From Haemonchus contortus (taxonomy: Eukaryota; Nematoda; Chromadorea; Rhabditida; Trichostrongylidae), in contig LS997566.1 in the NCBI GenBank assembly GCA_000469685.2, positions 17,047,545 to 17,111,544 on the forward strand: a stretch of 64,000 nt of DNA, written 5' to 3'. Positions 63,056 through 64,000 of this stretch are shown piece by piece. The notes below the pieces were generated by a model. That model was not told the DNA's origin. It made no database searches and saw only the letters and a list, made by a program, of their open reading frames with translations. Numbering within the stretch: position 1 is the stretch's first letter; each line of letters starts with the position of its first letter. The translations under genes and the position numbers were made by a program.

Positions 63056-64000
63056 TCAACAAAATGGCTCAAGACGATATTGTAAAAATTATTGTAATGT
63101 GATGTAAATATTTATTGTGAGCACGAGAATTTCGTTCACTTAACCGTTTAATTTGATATCGAGTGTCAAACGATAATTAGAATGCTGGGCGTAAAATCAA
63201 AATCGTGTTTTTGATGAAGTGTTTGATCTTTCACCGATTATTTGCAGCTCATTTTGCCTTAGGGATACGGGGATTTTGTAATTGGGCCACCCTGGTGGGA
63301 GCCAGTCTTCGCTTGTTGAAGTGACCTCATAAACCACACATTAACCGAATCTACCAGTAAACAACGCGTAAATGCATCGCCGACTCATTGATACCAGCCT
63401 GCTGCGTACCGGTTTTTTAGTAAAGAGCGCCATTACGCCAACGATATCGGTGTTCAACTCGAACAGTATCAATATGGACCTTCGAAGTTTCATAACTTTT
63501 TGTCTGCCTACCTATATGACAACCGCTATTATCTCTTCTACACTCAATGAGTGTTTCTCTGAAATTTTTTTGAAGCGAAATTTGTATTAGGTGAAGTCCC
63601 CCTCATACATACGATTTTCCCCTGAATTCACAATAAGTATTGAGTGATACCATAGGAGAATATCGACTCGATCTTCGAGGTAATGTGATCACGCCACGCA
63701 GTTGCATATGCATTGAGAAGGAATGAGGAACATTAGGGATTGAAAGCGCAGAAACTATGTCTTAAGAGTGAATTTGCTCACAAGCGGAAGACCAGAAAAT
63801 ACCCTTTCTCTCTCTTGAAGTTTCAATATGGTGGTGTCGTCGCTGCAAAAGATCACAGGCAGGCCGTTCGGCGTGACCGTTACCTTAGCGCTTGAGTATC
63901 CTCTGATAACCTAATAATAAGCTTCCACTCAACTACGTGTAACTTTTTCTGTTTACGTGGTTTCTTCACTGTGGAAGAGAGCTTACATCAGTAACGGTTG
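63056..64000. other. Unremarkable right end
   Basis: No gene or repeat family is recognised. Confidence 0.4.

Noticed and set aside
60064..63062. Four open frames of about 970 codons made of MYVC or HTYI repeats
   Set aside because: They are the direct consequence of a 4-base repeat read in triplets, without start context, domains or complexity.
1..64000. CRISPR arrays, operons or phage-like genes
   Set aside because: Tandem repeats here are satellites or microsatellites without spacer structure, and the genes are spliced animal genes, so prokaryotic systems do not apply.

Overview
The window is eukaryotic and looks like a nematode nuclear genome. Genes are split by introns of very uneven size with TTTCAG-type acceptors and GTGAGT/GTAAGT-type donors, most of the DNA is repetitive, and the recognisable proteins are an animal-type serine palmitoyltransferase and two worm-style Notch ligands. 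A strongylid (hookworm-like, clade V) parasite is my best guess; that is inference from protein and intron style, not a database match.

Layout. (1) 1-2890: a Helitron-like 5' end and a 127/147-bp tandem satellite with a 401-bp higher-order period. (2) 2891-4234, + strand: two exons from the C-terminal part of the serine palmitoyltransferase catalytic subunit. (3) About 7466-21919, + strand: the first five exons of a DSL-domain (Delta/Serrate/LAG-2) Notch ligand. Its introns hold two Tc/mariner-type relics and several non-autonomous Helitrons. The 3' part (EGF repeats, membrane anchor) is not securely found. (4) 21.9-32 kb: Helitron, SINE-like and TIR-element debris plus a few candidate exons. 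(5) 32018-39884, - strand: a second DSL ligand that can be assembled completely from 12 exons: signal peptide, N-terminal region, DSL domain, five EGF-like repeats, one transmembrane helix and a 125-residue cytoplasmic tail. The exon lengths sum to a multiple of three. (6) 40-57 kb: almost gene-free, with an RTE/LINE-like fragment, SINE-like copies, a truncated Helitron and a pre-miRNA-like hairpin. (7) 58-59.8 kb: a degraded mariner with both terminal repeats, and a TIR element. (8) 60.1-63.0 kb: about 2.8 kb of essentially pure CATA tetranucleotide repeat, then unremarkable sequence.

The main biological point is the pair of DSL ligand genes lying tail to tail. They share intron positions and phases, and two internal exons have identical lengths in both (43 and 112 nt), so they are paralogues, probably from a local inverted duplication. 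Both would make ligands for the LIN-12/GLP-1 (Notch) pathway. A second theme is the Helitron family: internal tandem arrays, a 3' end in CTGG followed by T in all six copies found, and a TCC start preceded by A in five of six.
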